DNA of 42,390 bases from Rubrivivax sp. (GCA_020848515.1 JADLIA010000052.1:1-42390); one strand, 5' to 3'. Numbered from the stretch's first letter, positions 1 through 8,267 are shown. The notes: generated by a model from the sequence alone, not told the origin. Translations and numbers: made by a program.

Positions 1-286
1 CCAGCAGGGTGTGCAGCACCGGCAGCAGGAAGGCCGCCGTCTTGCCGCTGCCGGTCTGGCTGCTGACCATCAGGTCGTTGGCGCCCTCGGGGTGCGCCTG
101 CAGCGCCAGCGGAATGGCCTGCCGCTGCACGTCGGTGGGCGCGCTGTAGCCCAGCTCGGCCACCGCCGCCAGCAGCTCGGGCGCCAGGCCGAGGGCCTGG
201 AAGGGATTGTCGGATGCTGCGTTTTCAGTAGCTTGCGGCGCTTGACTGTCCAGCGTCAGGACGTGGTTTTCCTCGAACGAGGCCAT
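1..286 (-). CDS. DEAD-box ATP-dependent RNA helicase, N-terminal part (cut by window edge)
   Basis: Reading the minus strand from an ATG at 286 gives 95 residues that run off the left edge without a stop. Residues 30-60 match the Q-motif region of DEAD-box helicases ([15 protein letters not shown]), and residues 75-83 are Walker A/motif I (SSQTGSGKT), followed by [12 protein letters not shown]. This family unwinds short RNA duplexes with ATP, in ribosome assembly or mRNA turnover. The RhlE/DbpA/CsdA subgroup cannot be decided from this fragment. The first ~28 residues are a low-complexity tail, partly encoded by a copy of the dispersed repeat (221-260), giving [11 protein letters not shown]. 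The ORF track misses the gene because it has no stop in the window. Transcribed divergently from fahA. Confidence 0.88.
   Translation of the reverse strand, partial: MASFEENHVLTLDSQAPQATENAASDNPFQALGLAPELLAAVAELGYSAPTDVQRQAIPLALQAHPEGANDLMVSSQTGSGKTAAFLLPVLHTLL
221..260 (+). repeat. Dispersed repeat A, copy 1 (inside helicase gene)
   Basis: The + strand reads AGTAGCTTGCGGCGCTTGAC, a variant of the core ATAGCTGCTTGCGCTTG found throughout this window. It lies within the helicase N-terminal tail and is antisense to the gene, encoding SQAPQATEN. Confidence 0.6.
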
Positions 287-752
287 GGGACATGCACTTT
301 CTCGCACGCCACGGCGCCCTGCGCGCCCGGCGTGTCGGATGGTGGCGCGCCTGGGCGCGCCGGGTTCATGAATCGACACCCACCATCCGACAGCGCGAAG
401 TCCCAGCGCCCACGGTGGCGGCGGCTGGTCTTCGGAAACAACGACCTGGCCCCGATGAGGGCCCAAAGTGGCTGGAATGCTGGCCGCCGAAAAACCGGTG
501 GCGGCCGCAGGCAGGAAGGAAGATGCGGTCTGCTCTGATGAATCGCGTGGGCCTGTGCCCTGCCGCGAAACCCAGCATTATCGCATCGAATCCCGTTGCG
601 CGCTGGCCGGCGCCCGCCGGCCCGGGCCGCGCCGGCAGCACCCCCCGCGGCGACGGGCCTTGCGGCGCGGGCGCGCCGCCGCCGGCGTGGCTGCGCTATC
701 CTCGCGCGACCGCCTGGCGCCGCGACGCGCCAGCCGCCTTGCAGGAGCCCCC
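287..752. other. 466-nt intergenic region between helicase (-) and fahA (+)
   Basis: No convincing gene. ORFs listed here on either strand are GC-driven open frames without family resemblance or a ribosome site. The region holds a 12-bp perfect inverted repeat (334-345/380-391) in the helicase leader and a TATCCT hexamer at 697-702 that could be the fahA -10. A long leader is common in front of cold-inducible DEAD-box helicase genes, but regulation cannot be shown from this sequence. Confidence 0.5.
334..391. repeat. Inverted repeat GTCGGATGGTGG...CCACCATCCGAC with inner GC palindrome
   Basis: Arms 334-345 and 380-391 are exact complements of 12 bp. The loop contains GGCGCGCC-type palindromes, so a long cruciform or hairpin is possible. 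It lies about 50-105 nt upstream of the helicase start, inside its presumed leader. Confidence 0.65.
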
Positions 753-2069
753 ATGTCCACGCTGAACGACACCCATGATCCCCACCTGACGAGCTGGGTC
801 ACCTCGGCCAACGACGGCCGCACCGACTTTCCGATCCAGAACCTGCCGTTCGCCATCTTCCGCCGGCGCGGCGGCAGCGAGCCCTGGCGCGGCGGCGTGG
901 CCATCGGCGACCAGATCGTCGATCTGGCGGCGGCGGCGCAGGCCGGCCTGTTCCACGGCGAGGCCCAGGCCGCAGCCCAGGCGGGCGCCGAACCCAGCCT
1001 CAATCGATTGATGTCGATGGGCCACCAGGCTGCATCCAGCTTGCGCAAGGCGCTATCGAAAGCATTGCAATCGGGCTCGCCCCAGCAGGCCGCGCTGCAA
1101 CCCTGCCTGGTGCCGCAGGCCGAGGCCGAATACGACCTGCCCTGCCGCATCGGCGACTACACCGATTTCTACACCTCGGTGCACCACGCCACCAACATCG
1201 GCAAGCAGTTCCGCCCCGACAACCCGCTGCTGCCCAACTACAAGTGGGTGCCGATCGGCTACCACGGCCGCTCCTCGTCGATCGGGGTGTCGGGCCAGGC
1301 GTTTCGCCGTCCGCGCGGGCAGGTCAAACCGCCCGACGCCGACGCGCCGAGCCTCAAACCCAGCGCCCGCATGGACATCGAGCTGGAGCTGGGCGTGTTC
1401 ATCGGCGCCTCCAACGCGCTGGGCGCGCCCGTCGCCCTGGACGAGGCCGAGGCGCATGTGTTCGGCCTGGTGCTGTTCAACGACTGGTCGGCGCGCGACA
1501 TCCAGCCCTGGGAATACCAGCCGCTGGGGCCCTTCCTGTCCAAGAACTTCGCCTCCACCATCTCGCCCTGGGTGGTGACGATGGAGGCGCTGGCGCCCTT
1601 TCGCACGCCGTTCACCCGGCCGGCGGACGACCCGCAGCCGCTGCCCTACCTGGCCAGCCCGGCCCACAGCGCGGCCGGCGGCCTGGACATCGAACTCGAA
1701 GCCCTGATCCAGACCGCCCGCATGCGCGCGGCGGGCAGCCCGCCCACCCGCATCACCCACACCAACTACCGCCACGCCTACTGGACGGCGGCGCAGATGG
1801 TGGCGCACCACACCGTCAATGGCTGCAACCTGCAGCCGGGCGACCTGCTGGGCACGGGCACGCTGTCCGGCCCCACGCTGGACCAGGCCTGCGCGCTGAT
1901 CGAGCTGACCACCGGCGGCAAGCACCCGATCGCCCTGCCCAACGGCGAAACCCGCAGCTGGCTGGAAGACGGCGACACCATCGTGCTGCGCGGCTGGTGC
2001 GCAAGGCCCGGCGCAGCGCGCATCGGCTTCGGCGAATGCGTCGGCACCGTGCTGCCGGCCCGGGACTGA
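753..2069 (+). CDS. fahA: Fumarylacetoacetase
   Basis: Hydrolyses 4-fumarylacetoacetate to fumarate and acetoacetate, the last step of homogentisate/tyrosine catabolism in the cytoplasm. The start is the ATG at 753, preceded by AGGAG at 743-747, giving 438 residues; the longer ORF-track start runs into non-homologous sequence. Active-site motifs align with mouse FAH: DYTDFYTSVHHATNIG (metal Asp138, catalytic His145), DIELELG (Glu210, Glu212), NDWSARDIQPWEY (Asp244), SKNFASTISPWVV (Lys264), GYHGRSSS and GTGTLSGP. The homogentisate dioxygenase partner is not in this window. Residues about 94-107 may derive from a degenerate dispersed repeat. No frameshift or missing catalytic residue seen. Confidence 0.95.
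   Translation: MSTLNDTHDPHLTSWVTSANDGRTDFPIQNLPFAIFRRRGGSEPWRGGVAIGDQIVDLAAAAQAGLFHGEAQAAAQAGAEPSLNRLMSMGHQAASSLRKALSKALQSGSPQQAALQPCLVPQAEAEYDLPCRIGDYTDFYTSVHHATNIGKQFRPDNPLLPNYKWVPIGYHGRSSSIGVSGQAFRRPRGQVKPPDADAPSLKPSARMDIELELGVFIGASNALGAPVALDEAEAHVFGLVLFNDWSARDIQPWEYQPLGPFLSKNFASTISPWVVTMEALAPFRTPFTRPADDPQPLPYLASPAHSAAGGLDIELEALIQTARMRAAGSPPTRITHTNYRHAYWTAAQMVAHHTVNGCNLQPGDLLGTGTLSGPTLDQACALIELTTGGKHPIALPNGETRSWLEDGDTIVLRGWCARPGAARIGFGECVGTVLPARD
1036..1078 (-). repeat. Possible degenerate repeat A copy inside fahA
   Basis: The minus strand reads GATAGCGCCTTGCGCAAGC, which resembles the repeat core with changes. It falls in a region of FahA with no catalytic motifs. This is the weakest member of the set and may be chance. 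Confidence 0.3.
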
Positions 2070-2117
2070 ACGGGGTTCCAGCCGCGGCCGGCCGGCACCG
2101 GCGCGGCGCCGCCGCCC

Positions 2118-2123
2118 TACACT
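2118..2123 (+). promoter_or_regulatory. Candidate -10 hexamer for leaderless dinB
   Basis: TACACT lies 7 nt before the GTG start at 2131. There is no purine-rich ribosome site in between, so transcription could begin at or next to the start codon. No good -35 is seen. Confidence 0.4.
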
Positions 2124-2130
2124 TGGGCGC

Positions 2131-3384
2131 GTGACCGAACCGCTGCCGCGCCGCATCGCCCACCTGGACATGGACGCGTTCTACGCGTCCGTCGAGTGGC
2201 TGCGCTACCCGCAGCTCAAGGGCCTGCCGATGGTCATCGGCGGCGGGCGGCGGCGCGAGGACGAGCTGATCGCGCGGCTCAACCGGCAGCGCCCCGAGCG
2301 CGTCTGGACGGCGGCCGATCTGGCCGAGATCCCGGTCGACTGCTTTCCGCTGCTGCGCGACTACGTGGGCCGCGGCGTCATCACCACCGCCAGCTACGCG
2401 GCGCGCCAGTTCGGCATCGGCTCGGCCATGGGCCTGATGAAGGCGGCGCGGCTGTGCCCGCAGGCCATCCTGCTGCCGGCCGACTTCGACGAATACCGCC
2501 GCTGCTCGCGCGCCTTCAAGCGCGTCATCCTGGACATCGCGCCGGTGATGGAAGATCGCGGCATCGACGAGGTCTACATCGACTTCACCCAGGTGCCCGG
2601 CGGCCAGCGCGAAGGCGGACGCGTGCTGGCGCGGCTGCTGCAAAAAAGCATTGCCGACGCCACCGGCCTGAGCTGCTCGATCGGCGTGGCCCCCAACAAG
2701 CTGCTGGCCAAGATGGCCAGCGAGTTCGACAAGCCGGGCGGCATCAGCATCGTGCGCGACAGCGACCTGCAAAGCCTGATCTGGCCCCTGCCCTGCCGCA
2801 AGATCAACGGCATCGGCCCCAAGACCGACGCGCGCCTGCAGCAGCACGGCATCCACCGCATCGGCGATCTGGCGGCGCGCGAGCGCGCCTGGCTGATCGC
2901 CCAGTTCGGCGCCAGCCACGGCGCCTGGCTGCACGACGCCGCCTGGGGCCGCGACGAGCGCCCGGTGGTCACCGACAGCGAGCCGGTCAGCCTGAGCCGC
3001 GAAACCACCTTCGAGCGCGACCTGCACGCCGTGCACGACCGGGCCGAGCTGGGGGCCGTCTTCACCCGGCTGGCCGAGGCGGTGGCCGCCGACCTGCAGC
3101 GCAAGGGCTATGCCGGCAAGACCATCGGCATCAAGCTGCGCTTCGACGACTTTCGCATTGCCACGCGCGACCAGACGGTGGCCGAGCCGACGCAGGATGC
3201 GCGCCGCATCCGCCAGATCGCCGGCCAGTGCCTCAAGCGGGTCGAGCTGTCGCGCCGGCTGCGCCTGCTGGGCGTGCGGGTCGGCTCGCTGGTGCGCGCC
3301 GATCGGCTGTCGGCCGCCAGCGATGAGGCGTCGAATCACGATCTGCCGCTGTTCCAGCAAGCGCCGGCAGCTCCTGAAAACTGA
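2131..3384 (+). CDS. dinB: DNA polymerase IV (Y-family translesion polymerase)
   Basis: Error-prone lesion-bypass DNA polymerase. Residues 11-22 HLDMDAFYASVE supply catalytic Asp13, with Tyr18 at the steric-gate position; IDEVYIDF supplies Asp146 and Glu147; SCSIGVAPNKLLAKMASE is the conserved palm/thumb segment. Length is 417 residues against about 350 for E. coli DinB. Part of the excess is a ~40-residue insertion (about 41-80) between GGG and the RGVITTASYAARQFG motif. The start is GTG at 2131, giving the normal N-terminus, with no Shine-Dalgarno but a TACACT hexamer 7 nt upstream. The C-terminal tail FQQAPAAPEN and the region of the stop codon are repeat-derived, and no beta-clamp-binding motif is obvious beyond LPLF. 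I see no LexA box. Confidence 0.93.
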   Translation: MTEPLPRRIAHLDMDAFYASVEWLRYPQLKGLPMVIGGGRRREDELIARLNRQRPERVWTAADLAEIPVDCFPLLRDYVGRGVITTASYAARQFGIGSAMGLMKAARLCPQAILLPADFDEYRRCSRAFKRVILDIAPVMEDRGIDEVYIDFTQVPGGQREGGRVLARLLQKSIADATGLSCSIGVAPNKLLAKMASEFDKPGGISIVRDSDLQSLIWPLPCRKINGIGPKTDARLQQHGIHRIGDLAARERAWLIAQFGASHGAWLHDAAWGRDERPVVTDSEPVSLSRETTFERDLHAVHDRAELGAVFTRLAEAVAADLQRKGYAGKTIGIKLRFDDFRIATRDQTVAEPTQDARRIRQIAGQCLKRVELSRRLRLLGVRVGSLVRADRLSAASDEASNHDLPLFQQAPAAPEN

Positions 3385-3390
3385 GCATTC
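3351..3390 (-). repeat. Dispersed repeat A, copy 3 (3' end of dinB)
   Basis: CAGCAAGCGCCGGCAGCTCC is the reverse complement of the repeat core. It encodes the last residues of DinB (QQAPAAPEN). Confidence 0.65.
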
Positions 3391-3424
3391 CGAGACTGCG
3401 CGCCGTCCTGTTCACCGGCACGGT

Positions 3425-3453
3425 TTGACCTGCCCCCGGCAAAAGCTTACAGT
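3425..3453 (+). promoter_or_regulatory. Sigma70-type promoter upstream of the small membrane protein
   Basis: TTGACC at 3425-3430 and TACAGT at 3448-3453 are separated by exactly 17 nt. Predicted transcription start near 3460, about 20 nt before the start codon at 3481. This is among the best promoter matches in the window. Confidence 0.65.
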
Positions 3454-3480
3454 TTCCTGACGGCACGACAGGAGACGATC

Positions 3481-3780
3481 ATGCTGACCGCGTGGTGTCT
3501 GAACGAATTGCAACGCATCAAGGCCTGGCTGGTGGCGCACAAGCCGAGCCACCCGCTGGAGTACCACAGCTTCGACGCCGTGCTGACCCTGTGGATGATG
3601 GGCTGGATCGGCTGGTTGCCGGTGCTGCTGTTCGACGAGGTGCTGTGGGCCTGGCCGCTGTGTCTGCTGGGCATGTGGGCGCCGGCGCTGTACGTCCGCT
3701 GGCGCGCCCGCGCCCACGCCGCCGGCCGTCTCCGCTGCGACTGGCTGGGGGCGCTGGCGTCCACTACAGTGCGGGTATGA
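3481..3780 (+). CDS. Small inner-membrane protein of unknown function
   Basis: I recognise no named family. The 99-residue product begins MLTAWCLNELQRIKAWLVAH and has two adjacent hydrophobic stretches (about 34-50 and 54-72), followed by an Arg-rich tail, as in a small membrane protein with two helices. Support for a real gene: a GGAGA ribosome site just before the ATG, a good sigma70 promoter at 3425-3453, and a stop that overlaps the next start (ATGA). The last few codons also hold the candidate -10 of the next gene. Function is unknown; overlap with the downstream isomerase suggests co-expression only. Confidence 0.65.
   Translation: MLTAWCLNELQRIKAWLVAHKPSHPLEYHSFDAVLTLWMMGWIGWLPVLLFDEVLWAWPLCLLGMWAPALYVRWRARAHAAGRLRCDWLGALASTTVRV
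3765..3770 (+). promoter_or_regulatory. Candidate -10 hexamer for leaderless isomerase mRNA
   Basis: TACAGT is followed by 6 nt and then the ATG at 3777. No Shine-Dalgarno is present in the spacer. Confidence 0.4.
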
Positions 3781-4625
3781 ACATTCCTGCCCTGACCTGT
3801 TTTCAGCTTTCCGTTTCCGACCACATCGCCCACCTGGTGCTCAGTCGCCCCGAGGCCATGAACACCATGGGTCCGGCGTTCTGGCGCGAGCTCGACCAGG
3901 CGCTGGAGCTGCTGCAGCGCGACGGCGCGGCGCGCGCGCTGGTGATCTCCAGCACCGGCAAGCATTTTTCCGCCGGCATGGCGCTCGACGTCTTTGGCGG
4001 CGCCATCCAGATGGACGACGCCCACCCCGAAGGGCGCGCCGCCATCGCCGACCTGCTGGCCGACCTGCAGGCCACCTTCACCCGACTGGAGACGCTGCGC
4101 ATCCCGGTCATCGTCGCCATCCAGGGCGGCTGCGTGGGCGGCGCGGTGGACATGGTGACGGCCGCCTGCATCCGCTATGCCACGCAGGACGCCTTCTTCT
4201 GCGTGCAGGAAATCAACATCGGCATGGTGGCCGACGTGGGCACGCTGCAGCGCCTGCCCAAGCTGGTGCCGCTGGCGGTGGTCAAGGAGCTGGCCTACAC
4301 CGGCCGCCGCATGCCGGCCGCGCGCGCACGCGAGGTCGGTCTGGTCAACGAGGTGTTCGACAGCGCCGACGCCTGCCTGGCCGCCGCCATGCAGTGCGCG
4401 CGCGAGATCGCCGCCAAGCCGCCGGTGGCCATCTGGGGCAGCAAGCAGGTGATCCACTACGCGCGCGACCATACGGTCGACGACAGCCTGCGCCAGATGG
4501 GCTGGGTGCAGGCCGCCATCTGGAGCAACGCCCACGTGCGCGAGGCCGTGACGGCCATGAAGCAGCAGCGCGCCGGCGCGTTCCCGCCACTGGCCACGCT
4601 GACGCGCTTCACCGACCACGACTGA
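3777..4625 (+). CDS. Delta3,5-Delta2,4-dienoyl-CoA isomerase-like crotonase
   Basis: A 282-residue crotonase-fold enzyme. It resembles the dienoyl-CoA isomerase (ECH1) branch more than classical hydratases: all three acidic residues of that branch are present with the same spacing as in rat ECH1 (Asp125, Glu145, Asp153 here for Asp176, Glu196, Asp204), within GGCVGGAVDMV, CVQEINIGM and VADVGTLQRLPK. Such enzymes shift conjugated double bonds during beta-oxidation of unsaturated acyl-CoAs. The oxyanion-hole segment GKHFSAGMAL is present. The ATG at 3777 overlaps the previous stop; the longer ORF-track start lies inside the upstream gene. Possible separate leaderless transcription from TACAGT. 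The gene ends in a convergent junction with queF. Confidence 0.85.
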   Translation: MNIPALTCFQLSVSDHIAHLVLSRPEAMNTMGPAFWRELDQALELLQRDGAARALVISSTGKHFSAGMALDVFGGAIQMDDAHPEGRAAIADLLADLQATFTRLETLRIPVIVAIQGGCVGGAVDMVTAACIRYATQDAFFCVQEINIGMVADVGTLQRLPKLVPLAVVKELAYTGRRMPAARAREVGLVNEVFDSADACLAAAMQCAREIAAKPPVAIWGSKQVIHYARDHTVDDSLRQMGWVQAAIWSNAHVREAVTAMKQQRAGAFPPLATLTRFTDHD

Positions 4626-4640
4626 TGCGAGCTCGCATTC

Positions 4641-4705
4641 AACCCAGAAACGGCGGTTGGACGCGCCCGCCCGTGCCGTGCTCGGCCAACTGCCGTTTCT
4701 AGGTT
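4641..4705. terminator. Long imperfect inverted repeat between convergent genes, likely bidirectional terminator
   Basis: Arms of 22 nt (4641-4662 and 4684-4705) are complementary apart from about three positions; the core is AGAAACGGC/GCCGTTTCT. It lies 15 nt after the isomerase stop and 116 nt after the end of queF. No U-run follows, so a factor-independent role is uncertain. Confidence 0.5.
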
Positions 4706-4710
4706 CAATA

Positions 4711-4763
4711 CGACCCATGGGTCATGGCTCGCGCCGGCGCTGCCGGTGTCGTGGGTCAGGTCT
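4711..4763. repeat. Palindromic repeat B, copy 1
   Basis: Contains GACCCATGGGTC (4712-4723), then GCCGGCGCTGCCGGTGTC and GTGGGTC. The same arrangement, reverse-complemented, occurs at 41661-41707. The repeat sits between the convergent isomerase and queF genes. Confidence 0.65.
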
Positions 4764-4820
4764 TTGAACGCCAAGCCGCATGCGTCGGATGCAGGGCGGC
4801 CGCTGCCCGCTCGAGCCGCC

Positions 4821-5678
4821 CTACTGGCGCGCCGTGCGCACGTTGGGCGGCAGCGGCCCGGGGTGGCTGGTGCGCCAGGGGTTGATGTCCAGCCCGCCGC
4901 GGCGCGTGTAGCGGGCGTACACGCTCAGCTTGGTGGGCCGGCAGCGCGCCCGGATGTCGGTGAACATGCGCTCCACGCAGTGTTCATGAAAGTCGTTGTG
5001 GCGCCGAAAGCTGATGATGTAGCGCAGCAGACCGGCCTGGTCGATCTGCGGGCCGGCGTAGCGGATCTGCACGCTGCCCCAGTCGGGCTGGCCGGTGACG
5101 GGACAGTTGCTCTTGAGCAGGCGGCTGGTGAGCGCTTCTTCCACCGGCTGCTCGTCGAAGGCCGCGCTCAGGCACTGTGGCGCCGGCTCGTCCCAGCCGT
5201 CGACGTCGATGTCCAGACGGTCCAGGTTGACGCCGTCGAGCTCGTGCACCGCCTCGCGGTCGAAGTCGTCCGGCGCGATCAGCCGCACGCCCGCCGCCGC
5301 CTGCACCGGGCCGCCCTGCCAGATGGCGGCGCTGACGTCCTGGCGCAGGCGCCGCACCAGCTCCTCGGTGCGGTCGATGCGCGTGCCGTTGAAGCTGTTC
5401 AGGTACAGCTTGAACGACTTGCTCTCGATGATGTGGGTGCTGTCGCACGGCACCATGATGTGGGCGATGGCCAGCTGCGGCTTGCCGCGCGCATTCAGCC
5501 AGGACAGCTCGTAGGCCGTCCACCAGTCGGCGCCGAAGAACGGCGGCTGGCCCTGGATGCCGAGCTGCGCCCGCTGCGGCGCGCGTGCGATCGGAAACAG
5601 CAGCGTCGGGTCGTACTGATCGCTGTAGGCGCTGGCGCGGCCCAGCGGTGAATCGTGCGGGGTGGCGGGAGTGGTCAT
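4821..5678 (-). CDS. queF: NADPH-dependent 7-cyano-7-deazaguanine (preQ0) reductase
   Basis: Reduces the nitrile of preQ0 to preQ1 in queuosine biosynthesis (cytoplasm). The 285-residue length and two-domain layout match the long, E. coli-type QueF. Residues 84-95 [12 protein letters not shown] carry the substrate-binding QueF motif; residues 191-201 [11 protein letters not shown] carry nucleophile Cys192 and Asp199. The start ATG at 5678 overlaps the stop of the upstream hydrolase gene (ATGA), so translation is probably coupled; the longer ORF-track form lies in the hydrolase gene. No other queuosine genes are visible in the window. Confidence 0.95.
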   Translation of the reverse strand: MTTPATPHDSPLGRASAYSDQYDPTLLFPIARAPQRAQLGIQGQPPFFGADWWTAYELSWLNARGKPQLAIAHIMVPCDSTHIIESKSFKLYLNSFNGTRIDRTEELVRRLRQDVSAAIWQGGPVQAAAGVRLIAPDDFDREAVHELDGVNLDRLDIDVDGWDEPAPQCLSAAFDEQPVEEALTSRLLKSNCPVTGQPDWGSVQIRYAGPQIDQAGLLRYIISFRRHNDFHEHCVERMFTDIRARCRPTKLSVYARYTRRGGLDINPWRTSHPGPLPPNVRTARQ

Positions 5679-6583
5679 GGGGTGTGAACCTGGGCGGATG
5701 GCAGAAACGGCAGCAGCACGGCCAGCACGCGCCGCACGATTTCCGGGTGGCCGGCGGGCGCCAGATCGTGCGCCATGTCGGGGATCAGCGCCGGCTGGGC
5801 ACCGGCGATGCGGCGCGCGGTGTCGTGGGCGCAGGCCGGCGGCACCCAGGGGTCGTCGGCGCCGTGCACCACCAGGGTGGGGCAGCGGATGCGCGCCAGC
5901 TGGCCGGCGCGCCCGCCGTCGGCCAGGATGGCCGCCAGCTGGCGCGTGGTGGCGTCGCTGTGGGGCGCGTGGCGCCGCGCGGTGCGGGCCAGCACGTCGC
6001 GCAGTTCGGCGTCGCTGGGCGGGTAGCGGGGGCTGGCGATGGCGCGCAGGAAGTTCAGGTAATAGGCCGCCAGGGCGGCGTCGTCGCCGGCGCGCGGTTT
6101 GCCCGCCGCCACGCGCAGCACGCTGGCCTGCGGCTTCATCAGGCCGCGCGCACCGCTGCAGCCGCTGATGCAGGTCAGGCTCCACAGGCGCGCGGGCGCC
6201 AGCAGCGCCAGGCGCTGGGCGATCATGGCGCCCATGCTCAGGCCCACCACGTGGGCACGCGCCACGCCCAGGGCATCGAGCACGCCCAGCGCGTCACGCG
6301 CCATGTCGGCCAGGGTGTAGGGCACGCGCGGGCGCCGCCCCAGCCAGGCCTGCGCCGCCACCCAGGGGATGGCGGGCACGCCGTGGGCGCTGAAGTGGCT
6401 GGACAGTCCGGCGTCGCGGTTGTCCAGGCGCAGCACGCGCCAACCGGCATCGACCAGGGCCTGCACGAACGCCGCCGGCCAGTGGATGAGCTGCCCGCCC
6501 AGGCCCATGAGCAGCATCACCACGGGGCCGTCGCCGCCCGAGTCCTCGACCTCGATGCGGATCCCGTTTGCTTCAATTTGCAT
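5675..6583 (-). CDS. Alpha/beta-fold hydrolase
   Basis: A 302-residue protein with the full alpha/beta-hydrolase triad: nucleophile elbow GLSMG (Ser116), acid in HGADDPW (Asp243/244) and His272 in DMAHDL. The oxyanion-hole segment is [13 protein letters not shown]. Proteins like this are usually annotated as esterases or hydrolases of unknown substrate. Transcribed leftward with queF, overlapping it by 4 nt. The ATG at 6583 follows directly on a dispersed-repeat copy, whose sequence supplies the ribosome-binding region and the first codons (MQIEANG). No good Shine-Dalgarno is visible. Substrate cannot be predicted. Confidence 0.85.
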   Translation of the reverse strand: MQIEANGIRIEVEDSGGDGPVVMLLMGLGGQLIHWPAAFVQALVDAGWRVLRLDNRDAGLSSHFSAHGVPAIPWVAAQAWLGRRPRVPYTLADMARDALGVLDALGVARAHVVGLSMGAMIAQRLALLAPARLWSLTCISGCSGARGLMKPQASVLRVAAGKPRAGDDAALAAYYLNFLRAIASPRYPPSDAELRDVLARTARRHAPHSDATTRQLAAILADGGRAGQLARIRCPTLVVHGADDPWVPPACAHDTARRIAGAQPALIPDMAHDLAPAGHPEIVRRVLAVLLPFLPSAQVHTP

Positions 6584-6605
6584 AGCTGCTGGCGCTTGCT
6601 GGATG
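6571..6605 (+). repeat. Dispersed repeat A, copy 4 (start of hydrolase gene)
   Basis: CATAGCTGCTGGCGCTTGCT matches the repeat core. It spans the translation start of the alpha/beta hydrolase on the minus strand. Confidence 0.75.
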
Positions 6606-6636
6606 CGCGCGGGAGGCCGATTTGATGCTCAACCGA

Positions 6637-7485
6637 TCAACGGAACTCGCGCTCGCGCAGCCACTTGGTGGCGATCCACTTCTCGCCCTCGATGACCGGC
6701 GAGCCGCCGTGCAGCGTCTTGGTCGACGGGTGCGGCCGCTCGTAGCTGAAGAACACCGCGTTGCCGCGCTTGGGCGCCACCTCGAAGAACACGTCCGGGA
6801 AGCTGGTGCCACCGCCCTTCTCGGGCTCGCTCAGGTACATCACCACCGTGCCAACGCGCTGGCCGCCGCGCTTGACGATGGTGGAGGTGCCGGGCTCCTT
6901 GGGGTCGAAGTAGTCGTAGTGCGGCTTGTATTCGGTGCCCGGCAGGTAGTGCAACACCTGGATGCCTTCGCCGTTTTCCACCGGCCAGCGGATGAGCCGC
7001 GCGATGCGCGCCTCGATGCGCGCCACCAGCTCGCTTTCGCCGCGCTGAAAGAACATGCCCTGGCTGGTGCGGTCGGGGTTGACCTCGGAGCCGCCGGTCT
7101 GGGTGGCCACCGTCAGCGAACGGCTCAGGCGCGGGCGCGCGGCGGCAATCAGGGCATCGCATTCCTGGTCCGACAGCAGGCCGCCCAGGATCACCACGCG
7201 CGGCAGCGCCAGCGAACCCAGCACCGCCACCTGGCGGTCGCCGCCGTCCAGGTAGAGCGGCGAATCGGCCACGTCGGGCTCGGGCACCGGCACCGCCGGC
7301 GGCAGGCCCTGCGCCTGCGCCTGCTGGTCCAGGTGGCCGCGCAGCGTGCTTTCCATGGCCTCGATGGCCACGTCCTCGTTCCAGCCCGAGCTCTTCATCG
7401 ACTGCAACACCGCATCGGCGCTGTGGCCGGCGCGCGCCTGATCGACGATCCACTGGCGCAACTCGGGGGTGATGGTCTGGGACAT
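6637..7485 (-). CDS. 2-oxoglutarate/Fe(II) dioxygenase, prolyl 4-hydroxylase-like
   Basis: A 282-residue protein. The C-terminal ~190 residues match the P4Hc fold: iron ligands His189 and Asp191 in YKPHYDYFDP, His259 in KTLHGGSP, and 2-oxoglutarate-binding Lys269 in EGEKWIATKW. The first ~50 residues (ITPELRQWIVDQARAG...) look like a small helical UBA-like or substrate-binding module, followed by a Pro/Ala-rich linker. Expected reaction: hydroxylation coupled to 2-oxoglutarate decarboxylation; the bacterial target is unknown. The start at 7485 is chosen because GAGG lies 7 nt upstream; an in-frame ATG at 7497 would add four residues. The start lies 8 nt downstream of the yaaA stop, so the two are probably co-transcribed. 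Confidence 0.88.
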   Translation of the reverse strand: MSQTITPELRQWIVDQARAGHSADAVLQSMKSSGWNEDVAIEAMESTLRGHLDQQAQAQGLPPAVPVPEPDVADSPLYLDGGDRQVAVLGSLALPRVVILGGLLSDQECDALIAAARPRLSRSLTVATQTGGSEVNPDRTSQGMFFQRGESELVARIEARIARLIRWPVENGEGIQVLHYLPGTEYKPHYDYFDPKEPGTSTIVKRGGQRVGTVVMYLSEPEKGGGTSFPDVFFEVAPKRGNAVFFSYERPHPSTKTLHGGSPVIEGEKWIATKWLREREFR

Positions 7486-7493
7486 GGGCAACC

Positions 7494-8267
7494 TCATGCG
7501 GAGCGGCGAAACACCAGCCGGTCGGGCGTGGACGCCGCCGGCGCGAACGCGTAGCCTTCCAGGTCGAAGCCCTGCAGCCGCTGCGGCGAGGCGATCCGGT
7601 GCTGCGCCGCATAGCGCATCATCAGCCCGCGCGCACGCTTGGCGTGCACACCGACGACCTTGAAGGCGCCGCCCTGGCGCACCTCGAACACGCAATCGAT
7701 CACGCGCGCCTGCAGCACCCGGCGATCGACCGCCTTGAAGTACTCCTGCGACGCCAGGTTGACGACGATCGGCGCCGGCTGACCGGCCAGCCGCTGGTTC
7801 AGGTGGTCGGCGATGCGCGGGCCCCAGAACTGGTACAGGTTGCGCCCGCGCTCGGTGGCCAGGGCGGTGCCCATCTCCAGCCGGTAGGGCCGCATGCCGT
7901 CCAGCGGGCGCAACACGCCGTACAGGCCGCTCAGGATGCACAGGTGCTGCTGCAGCCAGTCCAGCTGGGAGGCGGTCAGCGTGCGGGCCTGCAGCCCTTC
8001 GTAGACGTCGCCGTTGAAGGCCAGCACGGCCTGGCGCGCCTGGCGCGGGCCGAAGCGCGGGCGCCAGGCCTGGTAGCGCGCCACGTTCAGGCTGGCCAGC
8101 GCGTCGCTCAGCTTCATGAGGGACGCGATCTGTGCCGGCGTCTGCTGGCGCAGCACCTCGATCAGTGCCGTAGCTTCCGGCACGAACAGCGGCTGCGTGT
8201 GCGGCAGATCGGCCGGCAGCGGCGTGTCGTAGTCGAGCGCCTTGGCGGGAGACAATAGGAACAACAT
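7494..8267 (-). CDS. yaaA: Peroxide stress protein YaaA (DUF328/UPF0246)
   Basis: The 257-residue product starts MLFLLSPAKALDYDTPLP and contains GLYGVLRPLDGMRPYRLEMGT, NLASQEYFKAV and HAKRARGLMMRY, all hallmarks of YaaA. In E. coli YaaA is an OxyR-regulated DNA-binding protein that limits damage from peroxide and free iron. The ATG occupies 8267-8265 and shares two bases with the opposite-strand truC ATG (8266-8268), so there is no intergenic DNA. A minus-strand TACAAA (8282-8277) inside truC could be its -10. Followed 8 nt later by the dioxygenase. Confidence 0.93.
   Translation of the reverse strand: MLFLLSPAKALDYDTPLPADLPHTQPLFVPEATALIEVLRQQTPAQIASLMKLSDALASLNVARYQAWRPRFGPRQARQAVLAFNGDVYEGLQARTLTASQLDWLQQHLCILSGLYGVLRPLDGMRPYRLEMGTALATERGRNLYQFWGPRIADHLNQRLAGQPAPIVVNLASQEYFKAVDRRVLQARVIDCVFEVRQGGAFKVVGVHAKRARGLMMRYAAQHRIASPQRLQGFDLEGYAFAPAASTPDRLVFRRSA

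Noticed and set aside
292-765. 157-residue + strand ORF between helicase and fahA
   Set aside because: No ribosome site or recognisable domain; it spans the inverted repeat and overlaps the fahA start.
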